Shown in pieces: positions 46,633 to 58,209 of a DNA stretch of 64,000 bases. Origin of the DNA: Raffaelea ambrosiae. Lineage: Eukaryota; Ascomycota; Sordariomycetes; Ophiostomatales; Ophiostomataceae. Numbering within the stretch: position 1 is the first letter of the stretch; each line of letters opens with the position of its first letter. The notes under the pieces are model-generated. The model was not told the origin of the DNA, did not search any database, and was given only the letters and a program-made list of their open reading frames with translations. The translations under genes and the position numbers were made by a program. The stretch is taken from NCBI GenBank assembly GCA_002778195.1, contig PCDI01000018.1:569283-633282 (forward strand). The letters run 5' to 3'.

Positions 46633-49600
46633 ATGCCTCCAACGCGTTTGGGAGCAGACGGCCGCCGACCTTCCCCGTCCACCACGCCGACGTCGTCTTC
46701 TGCGATTGCCGGCCCTTCTGCGCCGTCCCCTGCTTCGTCTACCACCTCCTCGTCTGCTGCGCGCCGTCGCCAGCGCCTCGACTCCAATCCCCTGGTGCCG
46801 CACTACTCGCCTTCTTCCGCCTCCTCCGATCCTAAGCGGATCCGACTTGGCGACGACCCGACGGCACAGACGGCAAGTATGAGCGCCAAGTTGCAGGGCA
46901 AGCAGCCTGAGGTGGTCGACCTGACCAGGCCGACCCCGGCAGGGAGCCGGTCCAAAGCGTCTGCTGGTGGCGGTGGTGGTGGAGCTTCCATGGGCAGAAG
47001 TATGGGTCCGGTGCCCGTGTCCGCCTTCCAGCCACACAATGGCGCCAAGAAGCTCGTGATCAAGAACCTGCGGACCACCTCCCGTGACGACGAGGTGGAA
47101 AAGTACTATGCACGCACATGGGCGGACCTGGAGGCCGCCGTGGCCGCCATCTTTGCCGGCCGACGGCCCAACCAGCCGCTCGAGCGGCTGTACCGCGGCG
47201 TCGAGGATCTGTGTCTGAACAAGAAGGCGCAGCCGCTGTACGCGAAGCTGCGGACGCAGGTCGAGACGTATCTGTACGGGGAGGTGCTGGCACAGATGCG
47301 GGCAGAGGTGCAGCCGAGCGGAGTGAGCGACGTGGAGGCGCTGCGGATCGTGTACCGGCACTGGCAGGTGTGGAGCGAGAAATCGGTAAGCCAAAGAGAT
47401 CGATGGGGGTGGACGGGGACGTGGGTTCGCAGGCAGAACGCTGCAGAACAGTGACTAGTTGTATGTGTACATTGCTAACTGACTACCTCAGACGCTGATT
47501 CGGTCCACGTTCAGCTACCTGAATCGGTCGTACCTCTCGACCAAGCGGGATATGGAACAGATCAACGACCTGCTGATCAACCGGTTCCGACGGATGGTGT
47601 TCCTGGGCGGCAAAGAGGGCGACGAGGACACGGCTCCGGGCCAGCGCGTGTTGGCCGGCATGTGCGAGCTGGTGGCACAGAACCGGCGGGGCGACGAGGC
47701 GTTTGACGCACACCTGCTGCGGGAGTCGGTGACGATGCTCCATGTGTTTGGCGTGTACGGGCGCTACTTTGAGCCGGCGTTTCTGGCGCAGTCGGAGGTG
47801 TACGTGGGGGCGGTGGCGCAGGAGACGGCGGCGTCGGGGGATCTGAAGCAGTACATTGCGGCGTGCGAGGGGCTGCTGCAGCGGGAGGACGAGCGGTGCA
47901 ACGCGTACAGCTTTGACAGCTCGACCAAGGTGCGGCTGCTGAGCACGGCGCAGAAGCTGCTGATCGAGGAGCGGGCGGGCCAGCTGACGGACAAGGCCAG
48001 CGTGGGCAAGCTGCTGGACGCGCAGGACGTGGGGGCGATGAAGACGCTGTACGAGCTGCTGCGGCTGGCCAAGCTGCAGAAGCAGCTGCGGCGGCCGTGG
48101 GAGTCGTACATTGAGGCGACGGGGGGCGGGATCGTGCTGGACACGAGCCGCAACGGCGACGACATGGTGGTGCGGCTGCTGCTGCTGCGGCGCAGCCTGG
48201 ACGTGATGATCCGCGACGCGTTTGGGCGCGACGAGGAGTTCACCAAGGGGCTGCGCGAGGCGTTTGGGCACTTTGTCAACGACGACCGCGGGCTGGCGTC
48301 GGTGTGGACCAAGACGGGCAAGTCCAAGGTGGGCGAGATGATCGCCAAGCACATCGACCTGCTACTGCGCGGCGGCCTCAAGACGCTGCCCGAGGCGCTG
48401 CGGTCGGACAGCAAGGACCGGGTGCTGGCGGAGCGCAGCGGGCAGGCCAGCACGGCGGACGAGGATGCGGAGCTGGACCGGCAGCTGGACATGGCGCTGG
48501 AGCTGTTTCGCTTCCTCGAGGGCAAGGACGTGTTCGAGGCGTTCTACAAGAAGGACCTGGCCCGGCGCCTGCTCATGGGCCGCAGCGCCAGCCACGACGC
48601 GGAGCGCAGCATGATCAGCAAGCTCAAGACCGAGTGCGGCTCCATCCTGACGCACAACCTCGAGCAGATGTTCAAGGACCAGGAGGTGTCGCGCGACGAG
48701 ATGGCCTCGTACAAGGAGTACCGGGCCGACCGGCGGCGGGATGCCGAAGCGGAAGCGGAAGCGGAAGCGAAAGCGGCCGCAGCAGGAGGGGGAGGAGATG
48801 CGTCTCGGCCTTCCAGAGGCGGCCAGAAGCAAAGAAGGAAAAAGGGAGAGGTCGACCTCCAGGTCAGCGTGCTGTCGGAGGTGTCGTGGCCCAACTACCC
48901 GGACGTGCACCTGAACCTGCCGCCGGAGGTGATGGAGCAGATCGACCACTTTGACGCCTACTACAACCACAAGCACACGGGGCGGAAGCTGAAGTGGCGG
49001 CACGCGCTGGGGCAGTGTGTGATGGAGGCCCGCTTCAAGAGAGGGACCAAGGAGCTGATGATCAGCTCGTTCCAGGCGGCCGTGCTGCTGCTCTTCAACC
49101 AGGCGGAGGAGGGTGCAGCAGCAGCAGCAGCCAGGAAGGATGACACCAGCCATCAATCCTCCTCCTCCTCCTCCTCTCCCATCCTTTCCTACAGCCAGAT
49201 CAGCTCGGCCACCGGCCTCGAGGGCGGCGAGCTGGACCGCACGCTGCAGTCGCTGGCCTGCGGCAAGGTGCGGGTGCTGACAAAGACGCCCAAGGGCCGC
49301 GACATTGGCAAGGACGACACGTTTGCGGTCAACCAGGCCTTTGCCGACCCGCGCGTGCGCATCAAGATCAACCAGATCCAGCTCAAGGAGACCAAGGAGG
49401 AAAACGCGGCCACGTACGAGCGCGTGGCCGCCGACCGCCAGTTTGAGACGCAGGCGGCGATTGTACGCATTATGAAGAGCCGGAAGTCGCTGCCGCATGC
49501 GCAGCTGGTGGCCGAGGTGATCAGCCAGACGAAGAGCCGGGGTGCTCTGGACCCAGCGGACATTAAGCAGAACATTGAAAAGTGGGTGAACAGTCCTGTG

Positions 49601-49694
49601 TACTCGTCTGATGTGGATCGACTAACACTTTCACAGGCTCATCGAGAAGGATTACCTCGACCGCGAGGGCCCTAACTACGTGTACCTGGCCTGA
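46633..49694 (+). CDS. cul4: Cullin-4 scaffold of CRL4 ubiquitin ligases (966 aa)
   Basis: Exons are 46633-47385, 47492-49581 and 49637-49694, with introns of 106 and 55 nt, giving 967 codons. The first 135 residues are a disordered Ser/Pro tail containing EVVDLTRP. Cullin homology starts at KKLVIKNLRTTSR, a CUL4-type opening, and continues through the N-terminal helical repeats (FSYLNRSYL, YFEPAFLAQ) and the cullin domain (DVFEAFYKKDLARRLLMGRS). The C-terminal winged-helix region has the neddylation site IVRIMKSRK (Lys913) and ends in the spliced DYLDREGPNYVYLA. Two low-complexity inserts, an Ala/Glu-rich one (about 664-704) and an Ala/Ser-rich one (about 789-816), sit in variable loops. CUL4 joins Rbx1 and Ddb1 in chromatin, DNA-repair and heterochromatin functions. 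Confidence 0.95.
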
Positions 49695-50146
49695 GAGGAA
49701 ATCCAAGTCGTATCGGTCTCCAAAGCGCCCTGTCTGGTCGAGAGGAGTATGCCTGACCACCAGACACACAAGATGTGTCTGGCCAACGCAAAGAAGAACA
49801 GTGGTAGTTCATACGTATTACTTATCTGGTCGAAGACGGCTCATGTATTTATCCATAACACGACGTTCTGCTATAAGCATGCGGGGACGGGCAGTAGCCA
49901 GCACTGGTTGTGGACTCTCCACTGCGACTCACCGCCCGATAAGATAAGAACTTTTTTTTTAGCAGAAAAAAAAAGTTGTATGGTTTCTACAAACGGCGAG
50001 AAAAAAAAAAATATGCGAAAGTAAGGAAAAAAAATCGTGAACATCCCGACGACATAACTAGCCATTCAGCATTGGAACAGGGAAATCATAGACACAACAT
50101 CCACACACACACCACCCACACACCCGTGCCGCCCAGATCGCCCACC
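49695..50146. other. Short spacer between cul4 and mrt4
   Basis: Tandem genes. Contains A-rich runs and a CA-rich run just before the mrt4 ATG. No gene is seen. Confidence 0.6.
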
Positions 50147-51083
50147 ATGCCCAAGTCCAAGCGTGAAAAGGTCCTCCACCTGTCGCAGGTGTCCAAAAAG
50201 ACCCGCGAGCACAAGGACCGGCTCTTTGCCCTCATCCGCGCCGCCGTCCCCGAGTACCAGTACTGCTTTGTCGTCCGCGTCGACAACATGCGCAACACCC
50301 ACCTCAAGGAGCTGCGCCAGGAGATGCAAAAGGACAGCCGGTACGTGCTCGGGTCCCTTGTTTCCTCGCTGTATATGTCCTCGCTTGACATGGCCGCTTG
50401 ACATGTCCTCGCTTCGCTCAAAGAAATGCTCCTCTTCCTTTCCCTTCTGTCCCCTCGCTAACGCAGTCAGTCTCTTCCTCGGAAAGACCAAACTCATGGC
50501 CCGCGCCCTCGGCACCACCCCCGCCGAGGCCCAGGCCGACGGCCTCGACGTCCTCGCCAGCCGCTACCTGCACGGCACCGTCGGCCTCCTCTTCACCAAC
50601 CGCCACCCAGACGACGTCACCGCCTACCTCGACTCCCTCGCCCCCGTCGACTTCTCCCGCGCCGGCACCGAGGCCACCGAAGACGTCGTCGTGCCCCGCG
50701 GCGTCCTCTACAGCACTGCCGGCCGCGTGCCCCAGGAATACGACGTCCCCATTGCCGCCGCCCTCGAGCCCGAGCTGCGCCGCCTCGGCATCCCCACCCG
50801 GCTGCAGGGCGGCAAGGTCGTCCTGGAAGAGGGCCCGGCCGACGAAGAGGGCGCGGGCACGGCCGGGTATGTCATCTGCCGCAAGGGCCAGACGCTGGAT
50901 GCTCGGCAAACACGCCTGCTGCGGCTGTTCAGCGTGTGTCTGAGCGAGTTCCGGGTGGCTGTGCAGGCGTACTGGACGGCGACGACAGGCGAGGTGACCG
51001 AGGTGGAGGCCCAGTCGGAAACCAAGAAGAACGGCAGCAGTGCTGCTCCCGAAGAGGCCATAGTAGAGGATGTGGATGCATAG
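50147..51083 (+). CDS. mrt4: Ribosome assembly factor Mrt4 (uL10-like, 268 aa)
   Basis: Exons are 50147-50340 and 50471-51083. The intron has a GTACGT donor and the second of two adjacent AGs (TCAG ending at 50470), which is the only one that keeps frame and gives DSRLFLGKTKLM. The start MPKSKREKVLHLSQVSKK and the VDNMRNTHLKELR segment are typical of Mrt4, a paralogue of stalk protein P0/uL10. It holds the P0 binding site on the pre-60S particle in the nucleolus until exchanged. The start context is GCCCACCATG. The Ser/Glu/Asp-rich tail (residues 240-268) is a variable extension and lacks the P0 acidic C-terminal motif, as expected for Mrt4. Confidence 0.94.
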
Positions 51084-52314
51084 TTGGACGGGGGGGGCAA
51101 GGACAGTCAATGATGAGAGAAATGCAGTTTCTGGAAAATGGCGTTTACGGGCTTCATGGGCAAACAAAAACTTCTGTGTTCTAATGCATGATTTTCAATT
51201 GTTTTATTGTTTTTTTTATTGTTTTTTCCCCTTGTTCCATCATGGTATATTGCTGGCAGACACATTATAAAAAAAGTATTCCCACGAGTTTTCCTTCCGT
51301 GCGCGTGCTGTTGTCCCTTTCAGAGGACAGACAACCGTCATGCCACAATAGATGTGCAACTTTTTGATTGGTACTTTTACTGATACAAGAATATGGAAAT
51401 GCAAGGGGCTAAAAAGAAGAAAAGAAGAGCCGGCCACAGGGACCCCTTCCGTTGAGCTTACCAGTCAGTTCCTTACCTCTGTCTGGTCGTCTTTTTGGCT
51501 TTGATTTGCTTTTAGTGCTGTAGGAAGTAAGATGGGAAAAAAAAAACACCTAACTAATAAGAAGACATGGATGTGAAAAGGAAAAAAAAAATGCAAGGAA
51601 AAATAGAGAAGGACAAGCAGAAAAGAAAGATAGTGAGAATACACAAAAGAAAAAGAAGTCCAGGAACTGTCCACATAAGATTTGCCCCAAAATACATCCT
51701 CCCACAAACCAGCCGTACCTTGGGCGGCTGTTTGTTTGTCATTTTGTCGACATTTTTTTATTTCGATTGATTTTACCTTCAACGTCGTAGAGTGCCGCAT
51801 ACACAGAAGACAGGCTATTTGTTGATATTGCTGAGGTTGTAGCTGCTGTGTTTATTGCTGTGTTGTTTGGGTTGTGCCCTCCGGTTCGGACTGAAGCTTT
51901 GGCCTGATGCGTGAAGTCTTTCCAATTGCCAGTTATCACCAAACATCTGACAACGCTCGACTTGGCCTTGGCTGAAAGCGGCTGGTTGGCCGCCCCTTGT
52001 GCCTTTTTCCGGCGTGCTCATCGGCAAATTTTTCCTGTCTTTACCTTGCTGATGAAGAATCGAAGGAGAAACAACCTTTGAGAGCAAATATGGCGCTTTG
52101 TCGTTCAAGGGATTGGAGGGCAGTCCTTCTTGGTCTTCTTACCCTTGTTGGCTGAAGGGGTGAGAGCAATGATGACGACAAAGAAGGGGGAGGGAATAAA
52201 AGAGAGAGACAGAGAACGGTAACAACACAAGACGGGCTACCTCTTCTTTTCGTTTCGGCTTTCGTCGTTTCCCACCGCTTGGTTCGGTTCTCAAAACACG
52301 CGCGCAGAAACACA

Positions 52315-52346
<32 letters not shown>

Positions 52347-52399
52347 CACACACAAACCCACCCACACAAACCCTTCTGACAAGACAACAGCAGGCACGA
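51084..52399. other. Intergenic spacer between convergent genes
   Basis: 3' flanks of mrt4 (+) and the U1-70K gene (-). Contains poly-T/poly-A runs and, at 52311-52354, a CACG/CA microsatellite. No coding frame with domain or splice support. Confidence 0.6.
52311..52354. repeat. (CACG)n/(CA)n compound microsatellite
   Basis: Starts as CACGCACG units and changes to a pure CA run of about 20 bp. It lies in the 3' flank of the U1-70K gene. Confidence 0.85.
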
Positions 52400-54090
52400 T
52401 TACTGATACCGCCGAAGTTTTCTCGTCTCGTCGTGTGTCGGCCCGTCATACCCGCGTTTGCGTGACTCGTCCTCGCGTGGCCGGTCAAAGTCCCGGCTGC
52501 TGTGCTCGCGATACCCACCATTCTCTCCCCGCGACTCGCGAGGCTCCCGCGGCCGGATCGGCTCCATGTTACTGCCCGTCCGCCGACCCTCGCCCCGATC
52601 GCGCCGTCCTCCATGGTCCCGATCCCGGTCGCGGTCGTGGTCCCGGTCCCGGCGGTCGTAGTCGCGCTCGCGGTAGCTGTTGCTGGGCCTGTCATCATAT
52701 GAGCGACCGCCATCACGGTTGTCATACCCACCACCACGCTCAAAGCCGCCGCGTCCGTGTCCTCCAGGGCCGCCGGGTGCGTTGGGCGGCGGTCCGCCTA
52801 ATCCGTTCTGCCCGCTGCCACCATACGCCCGGTCGCCCCGCGATCCGCCAAATCCGCGGTCGCCCCGGTCACCCCGGTCGCCACGGTCGAAGCCCCGGCC
52901 TCCCTTGAAGCCGCTCCGGTCGCGTTCCCGGTCCCGTCCGCCGCCAAAGCCGTTTCCGCGGAAGCCTCCCGAGCGGAAGCCGCCTCCTCCACGATCACCG
53001 CCACCAAAGCCGCGGCCCATGGGTTGTGACGGCATGGACTTGGTGTATCCGCGGCCGCCCAGTCCACCGCCGAGTCGACGCGGTTTCCACCCCTTCACTG
53101 TCCGCCCTCGCTCGACGTCGACCTTGATCCGCCGGTCCTTGATACGCATACCATCGCAAGAATCCAGGGCAGCTGTTAATTTGCGCGCAAGTAAATGCGC
53201 TTTGTCAGTACCGCCTTACCATGCCAAGTCAAACCTTGTAGGAAAATAGGGGGAAACGGAAGAACGGGGAAGGAATATCCACCCAAAAAATGTGTAAAAT
53301 GTCTGCCACACAACTCGGTCTCGCCTTCTCATCTCACCCCCCTCCACTCCCTGCCTCTCCTCTTCTCCGTAATCAGTGGTTTGGTTTGGTCTTTACCTCT
53401 CATGTCTTTTTCGCGTTCGAACACGACGAAGGCGTATCCCCGATGGGGTTTGCGCTTCTTGTTCCCCTTCTCGTGGGCGTGGGTGTCCTTGATGATGCGG
53501 ATCTAGGACGCGTTAGCTGACTGAGACAAGAGACGAGTGACTACCATGCAAAAAGGGGGAGAACACAAAGAAAAAAAGGAAGAAAGCATACCCGTTCGAT
53601 AGGACCATAGCGCGCAAACTCCCTCTCGAGATCCTGCTCGTTGGCTTCGTAGCTCAGACGCGCCACCAGCAGCGTCTTGAACGCGTCGCCCCGGATGTTG
53701 GGGTCCTCCGATGGTTTATCTGAGTCATGGTGTTAGCAAACAAATGACACGCCTGAAGGGAAGGAAGGAAGCAGGTGTGAAAGAGAAGCTCTTTCGTGTC
53801 GATGGTAGGGGGTGGTTCTCCCACGCACAGTTCTTCGGACCTTCCGTCAGCTTCTCCTCCTCTGCTGCCTTGTGTTCTTGTGCTTTGCGGTCTCGCCGTT
53901 GCAGCCAGCTCTCTGTCGGGACAAATCCGTCCTTGTCTTTGTAATCTTGCATCGCCGGCAGAAACTGGGCTACGCCTGACGGGGGCGCGGTTCGTCGCTC
54001 TTCGGGCGCGTGGTCGACTGGTGGCACCCATCGCAACGGCGGCCGCGGCGCGAAAAGCGCCAACAGCTGGGGCGGGAGCTTGTCGGTCAT
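52400..54090 (-). CDS. snp1: U1 snRNP 70 kDa protein (422 aa)
   Basis: Exons are 53829-54090, 53592-53719, 53397-53502 and 52400-53172, for 423 codons. The N-terminus (LPPQLLALFAPRPPLRWV) is the U1-70K segment that wraps around the U1 core. The linker YKPSEDPNIRGDAFKTL leads into the RRM with RNP2 TLLVARL and RNP1 RGYAFVVF. The segment after the RRM, DVERGRTVKGWKPRRLGGGL, is diagnostic of U1-70K. The C-terminus is Gly/Arg/Asp-rich with DRGDRGDRGD and alternating RD dipeptides. It binds stem-loop I of U1 snRNA and takes part in 5' splice-site recognition in the nucleus. Its intron set fits a splicing-factor gene with several introns. Divergent from mL43 across 377 bp. Confidence 0.96.
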
Positions 54091-54467
54091 CTCGTCGGAT
54101 GAGGTGTCGCGCAGCGCAGTGTGCTGGGTCGATGCGTCTTTGGGGTGGGGGAGGGGGGGGCACGAGGACGTGGATGGCGTGCCAGAAAACGGTTGATGTG
54201 AGGATGCGGAAACACACCTGTTATGATTTTGCCTTTTAGGGGAGCTTTATTATGCGTGGAGAAAAAAAAAACAGTTGCTTAGGCTGCTGCGACTTCCATC
54301 TACTTTCCGCTAATGCGGCTAGCGTGGATTCCAATTTCTGCGGCTCATTGGCTACGGATTTTGGCACGTGATCTACTGTCGAGAAAAATACTGGGAACGA
54401 GAGGGTCGCCCCAAATGATCCCATTGAGATTCCTGTCAACGATGCACCTGTCGTCCAAGCACACACC
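54091..54467. promoter_or_regulatory. Compact divergent promoter between snp1 and mrpl51 with CACGTG and CCAAT boxes
   Basis: 377 bp separate the two start codons. A perfect E-box CACGTG lies at 54365-54370, a CCAAT at 54331-54335 and an inverted CCAAT (ATTGG) at 54347-54351, all within 40 bp and about 100-135 bp before the mrpl51 ATG. Factors binding these boxes (Cbf1/bHLH and Hap-complex types) are known to act on mitochondrial genes in fungi; use here is inference. Confidence 0.5.
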
Positions 54468-55112
54468 ATGACAATACAAGCGTTGCCACAGGTCTCCATT
54501 GGCCGGGTAGGTAGACATATGCCCGTCTCGAGCGGAAGCTGGACAGGAAGCTAACTGCACCAGAATGGCGTGGGGGCCTTCATCCTCCAATGCAAGAAAT
54601 TGGACTTTCACTACTGCGACTGGGCTGGCAGCTCCAGAGGCATGAAGTAAGTTTCGGGTGCGGAGGCAGACACGGGAAGAGTTGCGAATCGTGCCTCGGG
54701 AGAGGCGAAGGGGGGGTGTATGAAGGCCGAGGGCAGACAGAGTAGCAAGGGGGGGGAAGCGCACCCCAGAAAGAAAGAAAATGAATCGAAAATGAATCGG
54801 CCGAGCTGACCTCCACACAGCGCCTTCATCAAGCACAAGCTGCCCAAGTTCGCGGCTGAAAACCCCCAAGTCGAGATCACCGTGTCGCCCCGGCCATCAA
54901 GGCACCCCGTCATCGTCGGCCATTACATCACCGGGCAGGACCGGTCGATCTGCGTGAAGAACATGGACCTGAACCAGATCCTGAAGAAGGCCATGCTGCT
55001 CCGTGACTCCACCGGCGAGAAGAACCGCAAGTTCAAGAAGCCTGTCAGCAGTATCAACCAGAGTGTGCGCGGCGTCTGGAGTCCTTACCACGGTTTCGGC
55101 ATGAAGGTGTGA
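54468..55112 (+). CDS. mrpl51: Mitochondrial large-subunit ribosomal protein mL43 (yeast MRPL51, 137 aa)
   Basis: Exons are 54468-54506, 54564-54646 and 54821-55112, totalling 138 codons. The 13-codon first exon reads MTIQALPQVSIGR and ends at a GTAGGT donor. The first intron has a CTAAC branch and CACCAG acceptor. Joined to NGVGAFILQCKKLDFHYCDW and then NAFIKHKLPKFAAENP, this is the full L51/S25/CI-B8 domain protein, matching the family in length and order. PVIVGHYITGQDRSICVKNM and the end SVRGVWSPYHGFGMKV are typical. It is a component of the mitoribosomal large subunit; no cleaved presequence is obvious. Divergent from snp1. Confidence 0.94.
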
Positions 55113-56309
55113 GGAGGACGAAGGCGAGCGAGACTGGCCTGGGTTGCGACCCCAGGGGCGAAGCGGCCAGACAGCCAATGTACGAGTACATAATGTGTAT
55201 ACCAACACCACCACATAGCATTGGGAATGATGAATAAAAAATAAAAATAAACAGATCTAGACTCCTCAATTAACTACGCCGCTTAGCAAGGAGCTTCGAA
55301 GGGAAACGAACCCGGAAACGAACATACCACTAGGGAGGGATGCAGGCAGGAAAGGTATCGTTAGTCTCCAATGTCCTGTCGTCTTCGCACTGCTGCTATG
55401 TAGGTTATGCTTGATAAGTATGCATGTCATCCATCTGGTCTCCTGTCCTGTCTTACAGCTGTGGATCGCCCACGTATCAGCGCTTCACTACCCTGATGCG
55501 GATGCATTCTCTGTGAACCAGCTCTATCATCCGTACTCACGAGAGCACATTGAAGATGCGTCCCCTGAGTGGAACCTTACACATGTGCCTGTTGTGGGGG
55601 GTCGTCTGGCCACTGAAAGCGAACATGTCGCATAGATCTCTCGGCCCACGCTGTGTTCCCATTAACAGCCCAGGCCATGCGTGTCATTCTGCTGTTGGCT
55701 TCTCTCCTGCTCTCCTGCGTCTTGTTCTTCCCCAGATTGGATCGGCAGCTCGTGAACCACGCTCGCCGGGTTGAGGGGAAGATCCATGGAGATGCAACCG
55801 CCTTCTTAGACGACAATGTCGTCCTGGACAAGCTCGTGGACATGGTCTAAGAAATTGAAGACAGAGACATGACATATCCAGGTAGTAGTAGCTTATAGGC
55901 AATGCAGACAGACAGCTAGATAGTTGTAAGACGCTGGTTTGGTGATGTTGATTGGAAGCTGATAAATTCTGCGGGAGAGATGAAAGAACCCCCAAAAAGG
56001 TCGACAACGGTCGACAACCCGGTTCCTTCCTCTTTCGAAATTGTCAAATGTGCTGTTTTGCGCATTAGTTGGTTGGTGATTGCTGCCTTTGTTCCTTGTT
56101 TGTTTTTGCTCTGCTTGTCGGCACAGACGTTCTTTCCCATTTGGGCCTGTGTCACTTGTTGATGTGGCCCACTTCCTCTTTTTGTCTTCCCTCTTCTGTG
56201 TCTCTCCAACAACCTCGCCGTCCGATCTCGTCAATCTTCACACATTACCCAACCTGATTTTCCAAATATCCTTTTTGCCCTCAGTAGATCACATATTGTG
56301 CAGTCAAAT
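55113..56309. other. Intergenic spacer with two short open frames
   Basis: Between mrpl51 and the PARN-like gene, both on the plus strand. It contains the doubtful frames 55420-55635 and 55677-55850 (listed separately). The last 150 bp are T/C-rich, as expected for the promoter/leader of the next gene. Confidence 0.5.
55420..55850 (+). other. Doubtful small gene or gene remnant
   Basis: Two ATG frames follow each other: 55420-55635 (71 codons, containing ALHYPDADAFSVNQLYHPYS) and 55677-55850 (57 codons, MRVILLLASLLLSCVLFFPR then RLDRQLVNHARRVEGK...). The second either begins with a signal-like helix or, more likely, contains an excellent acceptor (TTGTTCTTCCCCAG ending at 55734) followed by a coding-like stretch. 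I found no donor that joins them convincingly and recognise no family. It could be a small expressed gene, the decayed end of one, or chance. Confidence 0.22.
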
Positions 56310-58209
56310 ATGAACGTCTACTACGATAAGTTTTGGAGGACTCTTCCCGCAGTCATCACCGAGATTGCCGGCGCCGACTATGTCGCCATAGACTTAGAGA
56401 TGACCGGCATCGAGCCGCGAAAATCCGCCATGGCAGATTCTATGGAAGAAGTCTATCGCAAGTTCAGAGGAGGAGCTACAACATTCAACATGCTCCAGTT
56501 TGGTCTTACCTGTATTAGATACGACGAAGCGAGAGGTGCGTGCTAGTCCAGAAGCCGTCGCGGCTGAGCCTGGCCCACTGCTGACCACACCACAGAAACA
56601 TATGCAACCAAGACATACACATTTTATGTATCGCCCATGTTCCAAGGTGACGACACGGCAACCAGTGCACTCATCAAAGCAACAGACCGGACATTGGTTT
56701 TGTCGTACAAGACTCTCCTCTTTCTCAGGGAGCACACCATCCGCCTGGAAGACTCCGTTTCAAGCGGGATTCCGTACCTAAGCAGAGCGGAAGAGAAAGA
56801 TGTTCTTGAGGCTTCCTTCATTGACGAGCAAGAACGGCAAGAGGTTGATCTAGAGAGTCAGGATTCACAAACACAGGATTTCTACAACGATGCCAGAGAG
56901 AAAATCAAATGCTGGGAGGCTACCTGGAACAATGTAAGTATTTACACCATGTATTCCCTCGAAACCCGTGCAACATCACTGACCTGCCATTATCTGTTCA
57001 GCTAAACTATCTTAACATTTCAAATCCTCACGGCGATCGGGTCAATAGATTCCAGATGCGACTCATTCACCAGCTGCTCGACAAAGAGTTCCATGGGCGA
57101 TACCGCGCTTTCATCAGACACGGCACCTTCATTCAAGTCACGCGGACGAACGACAAACAAGAGGAAAAAGTAGGAGGCAGGGCAGAAGAGAGGAGCCAGT
57201 TCTAGAGACCCTGCTTGTCATATGCTAATGTGCTAAACTCCTCTCCAGTACCACGAAGGCAGAAGGATGGCTCGCACCAGGGCTCTAAACACACAGAGAG
57301 GTGAGAGCTGTGGTGTATTTCTGTGTCAAAATACTTTGTTGGTACACGTACACAATACTAACTGGTTTCAACAGGATTAAGGTACATAGTGGAGGCAGTA
57401 AGTCATTCGCCAGACGAGATCTTCACGGGCTACTAGGCTGCGATATTTGCAGCATCACAGTGCTAACTACGCCGTTCCAGCTGGTCGGGGGCGATTTCGC
57501 CTCCGGTGTCAAGTCCATGACCGGAGGCCTTCAACACTTTAACGGCATCTACGATTTGAAAGCGGCCGAAGAGAAGCTGAAACAAAGACGGCCCAGACTT
57601 ATCGGACACAACATGTTTTTAGACCTCTGCTTCCTGTACCGCACATTCATCGCACCCCTCCCAAACAGCTTGGACGAGTTTGGCAGAAATATCCACAAGC
57701 TATTCCCAAACCTCTTCGACACCAAGGTGCTGCTAAGCGATAGTATCCACAGTATGAACGCAATTCAAGACCTCGAGGAGATGCACAAGGAGGCCATGAA
57801 ACAGACCCAGCCACCTATTGAGCATTACCGATTTCTCAATTCTCAGCCTCCTAGCAGTGTCGGGCTCCAAACAATGGGCATGCCTCATCAAGCTGGATTT
57901 GACAGTACGGGCACCGTTTGATCTCCCAGTCCAGTCAGGTCTGTTATATACTGACTAATATTATTCTTAGGCAGCATGACCGCGGACCTCTTCATCAAAC
58001 AAACCTGGAATATGTCAGGATCAAGGGTGGGCGTCAAGTCCAAGCAAGGTCGATGTAGTACAGTCTTCTTTCACCCGATATGTTACGTGCCTGCTTGGAA
58101 CAGCGAATTCATGCAGAAATTCCGCAACCGTCTGAGAATTGGGACTGCCGGAACTCTATCATTGGAAGAAGTAACAGCACAGGAAGGCATGGCAAACTTG
58201 GCACTGTGA
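56310..58209 (+). CDS. Poly(A)-specific ribonuclease, PARN-like DEDDh deadenylase (489 aa)
   Basis: Seven exons: 56310-56535, 56596-56933, 57002-57169, 57249-57300, 57375-57397, 57481-57904 and 57971-58209, giving 490 codons. The six introns are all 60-83 nt. The CAF1/PARN nuclease residues are present: Asp28 and Glu30 in YVAIDLEMTGI, Asp317 in GHNMFLDLCFLY, and His405 with Asp410 in MPHQAGFDS. The spacing of the first pair equals that of human PARN (D28/E30), and FTxD-like TADLFIK follows the last Asp. It should trim 3' poly(A) tails or mature small RNAs. Budding yeast lacks PARN, whereas many filamentous fungi keep it. A 23-nt microexon (57375-57397) is required to keep GLRYIVEA in frame. 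Convergent with mL46 at 261 bp. Confidence 0.92.
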
